Part shown: in pieces, positions 5,364 to 8,417 of the stretch
Layout: each line of letters opens with the position of its first letter
How positions within the stretch are numbered: position 1 is the first letter of the stretch
From: Gammaproteobacteria bacterium
GTDB taxonomy: Bacteria; Pseudomonadota; Gammaproteobacteria; SAR86; TMED112
DNA length: 8,417 nt
Direction of reading: 5' to 3'
NCBI GenBank assembly: GCA_002683115.1
Contig: NYSP01000043.1
Span: 1 to 8,417 of the forward strand
The notes under the pieces: model-generated
Databases searched by the model: none
What the model saw: the letters and a program-made list of their open reading frames with translations, nothing else
Told to the model about the DNA's origin: nothing
Position numbers and translations under genes: made by a program

Positions 5364-7301
5364 TTAATCAATTTTCATTAGTAAACTTCCATTTTCTACC
5401 TGATCACCAACTTTCACAAATAGATCTGAAATTATTCCTTGGTCACTAGCTTTAATAGTGTGTTCCATTTTCATTGCCTCTAAAATAATCAGCGTATCTC
5501 CTGCTTTAACTTTTGCCCCTTTTTTATTCATAATCTTTAATATTTTTCCAGGCATTGGCGCAACCAATCCACCCTCAATTGACACTTCATTTGGATCTGC
5601 AAACCGTGGATTGATTTTAAAGCAGACATCACCTTTGCCAAGGTTAACGGTTATAAGATCATTTTGTTTTGTGATCTGAGCACTCAAAATAATTTCATCT
5701 AATTCAACTCTAATGCCAGCTTGGTTGTGATCTAGTAATTTAGCTTTTGACTCCGAAATTCTTTCAAAATATTTTCTGTGAATAACTATATCTTCAGATA
5801 TATTTTCGTAAGAAAAGATATATTCCTCTTCTTGATATGTGAAGGATATGTTCTCTTTTGGCATGATTCCATTTGTCCAATTGCGTGGCAGAAAATTGAG
5901 TCGTTCATTATCAAGCTTATTCATTTGCTGTAACCAAAGCACTGCAGCTTTCATAGACTTGTCGACAAGACCTTTATCAATATCCAGAAATATTTTTTTC
6001 GATTCTCTTTCAATAAAATCAGAGGTTGTTTTTCCGCCTAAAAAGGATTTATTTTCCAAACAATTTACAAGGAATTCCTTATTCGTAATTAGTCCAGCAA
6101 TATGTGTTGATTTCAATTCTTTAGCTAAAAGTTTAGAAGCTTGTTCTCTTGTTTCAGCATGTGCAATTACCTTCGCTAGCATCGGATCATAATTAGGTGT
6201 TACTACATCTCCTGACTCAACTCCGTTATCCCATCGAATACCTTCGTTCAATGGATACTGCATTTTTTCTAATTTTCCAATTTCTGGTAAGAAGTTGTTA
6301 TTTGGGTTTTCTGCATAAATTCTTGCTTCGATGGCATGCCCAGAATGTCTTATATCATCTTGCTTTAAACTTAATTTTTTTCCTTCCGCAATTTTAATTT
6401 GTTCTTTAACAAGATCTATTCCTGTCACAGCTTCTGTAATTGGGTGTTCTACTTGTAGACGAGTATTAACTTCAAGAAACCAGAATTCATTTGTTTCCTC
6501 ATCAAATAAGAATTCAACTGTGCCTGCTGATTTGTAGTTAATCTTTTTTGCAAGGTTTGCTGCAGTTGAAGTAATTTCAGATCTTATCTTTTCAGTTAAT
6601 CTGGAGGAGGGGGATTCTTCAATTATTTTTTGATGTCGTCTTTGAATGGAGCATTCTCTTTCCCCTAAATGAATTACATTTCCGAAATTATCTGCAAGTA
6701 TTTGAACTTCTATGTGTCGTGATTTGCTAATAAATTTCTCAAGAAAGACTCTATCATCACCAAAGCTTGAGCTTGCCTCTCTTTTTGCTGCCGCTATTGC
6801 ATCTTTTAGTTGGCTTTGTGTTTCAACAATTCTCATGCCTTTTCCACCGCCACCTGCTGATGCCTTAACTAAAATTGGGAAGCCAATTTTTTTTGCGTCT
6901 TTTGGTTCAGTAGACTTTAGTAGTGTAGGAATGCCCTCTTTAATACAAAGCTCTTTAGAATTAATTTTATCGCCCATAAGATCGATAGTTTCCGGATCAG
7001 GACCTATCCAAATAATCTTTGAATCTTTTACTTTTTTACAAAAATCACTATTTTCCGAGAGAAATCCATAACCAGGATGAATAGCATCTACTTGTAGTTC
7101 TTTAGATTTATTAATTATTGTTTGAATATCTAAATATCCGTTTGGCAGAAAAAAGGATTCATCAGAGAGTTTTACAAACAAAGCATTTTTATCAGCTTCT
7201 GAGTGCATAGTGACACAGTGCAAGCCCATTGCTTTCGCAGTTTTAATAATTCTGACAGCAATCTCACCACGATTGGCAATAAGAAGTCTATTAATTCTCA
7301 T
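5364..7301 (-). CDS. Acyl-CoA carboxylase alpha subunit: biotin carboxylase + biotin carrier
   Basis: This 645-residue cytosolic subunit carboxylates its own biotin using ATP and bicarbonate. The biotin carboxylase N-domain opens with LLIANRGEIAVR (6-17), and HPGYGFLSEN is at 75-84. The ATP-grasp domain has the glycine-rich loop GGGGKG (150-155), ERECSIQRRHQK (214-225) and EVNTRLQVEH (277-286). Glu277, Asn279 and Arg281 match E. coli AccC Glu288, Asn290 and Arg292; Arg327 in GHAIEARI matches Arg338. A linker/BT domain of low similarity spans about 445-575. The biotin carrier domain (about 577-645) carries EAMKMEH with the biotinylated Lys611. The length and order (BC-BT-BCCP) are those of MCC, GCC and PCC alpha subunits (LiuD, AtuF, PccA). 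Its ATG overlaps the TGA of the carboxyltransferase gene by 4 bp (ATGA), the expected partner. Alpha subunits seldom reveal the substrate, so no specific symbol is given. Confidence 0.95.
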   Translation of the reverse strand: MRINRLLIANRGEIAVRIIKTAKAMGLHCVTMHSEADKNALFVKLSDESFFLPNGYLDIQTIINKSKELQVDAIHPGYGFLSENSDFCKKVKDSKIIWIGPDPETIDLMGDKINSKELCIKEGIPTLLKSTEPKDAKKIGFPILVKASAGGGGKGMRIVETQSQLKDAIAAAKREASSSFGDDRVFLEKFISKSRHIEVQILADNFGNVIHLGERECSIQRRHQKIIEESPSSRLTEKIRSEITSTAANLAKKINYKSAGTVEFLFDEETNEFWFLEVNTRLQVEHPITEAVTGIDLVKEQIKIAEGKKLSLKQDDIRHSGHAIEARIYAENPNNNFLPEIGKLEKMQYPLNEGIRWDNGVESGDVVTPNYDPMLAKVIAHAETREQASKLLAKELKSTHIAGLITNKEFLVNCLENKSFLGGKTTSDFIERESKKIFLDIDKGLVDKSMKAAVLWLQQMNKLDNERLNFLPRNWTNGIMPKENISFTYQEEEYIFSYENISEDIVIHRKYFERISESKAKLLDHNQAGIRVELDEIILSAQITKQNDLITVNLGKGDVCFKINPRFADPNEVSIEGGLVAPMPGKILKIMNKKGAKVKAGDTLIILEAMKMEHTIKASDQGIISDLFVKVGDQVENGSLLMKID

Positions 7302-8417
7302 AACCTAAAGACCCCATATCCATCAGCACCTTTCACTTCGTTGTTATCAATAACTGATAAACAAAAACCTAGTACATTTCTTGTATCTCTTGGATCGATT
7401 ATCCCGTCGTCAGTGAGCATGCTGCTTGCAGACAGAGCCAGAGATTCCTGTTCCGCAATTGCCTCTATGAATTCAACTAATTGCTTATTACCTTTTTCAT
7501 CAAACTTCTCACCCTTCCTTTTAGCTTTTGCCTTTCTGACGATAGACATGACGCCAGCAAATTGTTTTGGTCCCATTACTGCGATCTTGGCTGAAGGCCA
7601 AGTAAAAATGAATCGGTTATTGAAAGCACGACCAGACATTGCATAAGTGCCGGCACCATATGAAGCTCCTACAATGAATGAAATATGTGGAACAGTAGAA
7701 TTCGATACGGCATTAATTAATTGTGAACCTTTTTTGATGATAGCTTGTCTCTCATAATCCTTTCCTACTAAAAATCCTGTTACGTTATGGAGAAAAACGA
7801 GAGGAGTATTTGTTTGATTGCATAGCTGGATAAATGATGCAGATTTTTCAGCTGTTTCTGGGTAAATAGGACCATTATTTCCCAATATTCCTACTGGATA
7901 TCCAAAGACATTGGCCCATCCGCAAACCATAGTTGAACCATAAAGAGGTTTAAATTCCTCAAACCTTGATTCATCTACAAACCTCATAATAACTTCCCTT
8001 ATATCAACATGAGTTTTTAGATCTTCACTAAATAAACCCAACAGACCGTCTGAGCTATATTTAGGAGCAGAAAATTTTGTGAGATCAAAGCTTGATCTTT
8101 TAACTAAATTTAAGTGGCCAATAACATTTCTGCAGATTCGTAGTGCATCCATTTCGTCTTCAGCGAGATAATCTGAAAACCCAGATATCTTGGAGTGCAT
8201 TTCAGCACCACCAAGTGTTTCATCATCTGAAATCTCGCCTGTTGCCATTTGGACTAATGGAGGCCCAGCCAAGAAAGCCTTAGATTGTTTCTTGATAAAA
8301 ATCGTATAGTCAGACATACCAGGTTGATAAGCTCCACCAGCTGTCGAGGACCCGAATACTATTGATACAACAGGAATTTTTAATTTCGATAATTCGGTCA
8401 TTTCATAAAATGATCTA
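7298..8417 (-). CDS. Acyl-CoA carboxylase beta subunit (carboxyltransferase), 5'-truncated by window edge
   Basis: This subunit transfers CO2 from biotin to an acyl-CoA. An ATG at 8401 is internal: the frame continues to the edge as RSFYE before it, aligning with the RIFFNQ region of MCC beta. About 160 N-terminal residues are therefore missing. Visible motifs, counted from that Met, are STAGGAY (19-25), FLAGPPLV (43-50), the GGAEMHSKISG region (64-74), NVTGFLVG (206-213), GASYGAGTYAM (245-255), WPSAKIAVMGPKQFAG (268-283), DDGIIDPRDTR (331-341) and a C-terminal GYGVFRL. Tyr253 sits at the substrate-discriminating position where PccB/AccB-type enzymes have Asp or Ile, which puts this protein with the MCC/GCC branch. 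MGPKQ and the Lys-rich insert after it (about 289-306) differ from LiuB as I recall it. It overlaps the biotin carboxylase start by 4 bp. The substrate is probably a branched or unsaturated acyl-CoA, but this is not proven. Confidence 0.93.
   Translation of the reverse strand, partial: RSFYEMTELSKLKIPVVSIVFGSSTAGGAYQPGMSDYTIFIKKQSKAFLAGPPLVQMATGEISDDETLGGAEMHSKISGFSDYLAEDEMDALRICRNVIGHLNLVKRSSFDLTKFSAPKYSSDGLLGLFSEDLKTHVDIREVIMRFVDESRFEEFKPLYGSTMVCGWANVFGYPVGILGNNGPIYPETAEKSASFIQLCNQTNTPLVFLHNVTGFLVGKDYERQAIIKKGSQLINAVSNSTVPHISFIVGASYGAGTYAMSGRAFNNRFIFTWPSAKIAVMGPKQFAGVMSIVRKAKAKRKGEKFDEKGNKQLVEFIEAIAEQESLALSASSMLTDDGIIDPRDTRNVLGFCLSVIDNNEVKGADGYGVFRL

Noticed and set aside
5839..6192. 117-codon + strand open frame
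   Set aside because: It is antisense to the linker region of the biotin carboxylase gene; composition and position fit a shadow frame.
6712..7071. 119-codon + strand open frame
   Set aside because: It is antisense to the ATP-grasp region of the biotin carboxylase gene, with no domain or ribosome-site support.
7203..7646. 147-codon + strand open frame
   Set aside because: It runs antisense across the carboxyltransferase end and the biotin carboxylase start, both strongly conserved. It shows no recognisable domain.
8399..8401. ATG at 8401 as the carboxyltransferase start
   Set aside because: The frame stays open to the window edge and the residues before it align with conserved carboxyltransferase sequence, so the gene is cut by the edge.
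2821..8417. Naming the cluster outright as atuC-atuF-atuA-atuE
   Set aside because: Family membership is clear, but the carboxyltransferase and crotonase depart from the canonical enzymes and no other terpene gene is in view. Symbols would overstate substrate knowledge.

Overview
The window looks like a stretch of an AT-rich bacterial chromosome. GC is in the mid to high 30s percent, judged by eye from a few lines. The proteins read most like those of marine gammaproteobacteria such as SAR86 or its relatives. That placement is an inference from base composition, protein style and dense gene packing; no 16S or other phylogenetic marker is present.

Layout: bases 1-351 (+ strand) hold the C-terminal end of an S9-type serine peptidase or acyl-peptide hydrolase. 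Everything from 355 to the right edge lies on the minus strand and reads as one tightly packed cluster. In transcription order it is: acyl-CoA carboxylase carboxyltransferase subunit (5' end outside the window), biotin carboxylase/biotin carrier subunit, AtuA-family protein, crotonase-fold enoyl-CoA hydratase/isomerase, nitronate-monooxygenase-family flavoprotein, and MFS transporter. The junctions are: a 4-bp ATGA overlap, direct abutment (TAA then ATG), a 2-bp gap, a 60-bp gap holding a good -10 box and a strong ribosome site, and finally a stop codon after which the transporter frame continues with no canonical start codon. The + strand peptidase and the - strand transporter converge with only 3 bp between their stop codons.

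How the genes may work together: the first four form a biotin-dependent acyl-CoA carboxylase plus hydratase module. It resembles the acyclic terpene utilisation (Atu) and leucine/isovalerate (Liu) pathways, in which a branched 2-enoyl-CoA is carboxylated on its gamma-methyl group and then hydrated. The carboxyltransferase belongs to the MCC/GCC-type branch by its SYGAGxYxM motif but carries MGPKQ where, as recalled, LiuB-type MCC has MGGEQ. The substrate is therefore open. The flavoprotein and transporter may have a separate promoter and could add an oxidoreductive step and uptake or export. No mobile element, CRISPR array, tRNA, rRNA or phage sequence was seen. The main oddities are the transporter's start, the unresolved carboxylase substrate, and a crotonase lacking one of the two classical catalytic glutamates.
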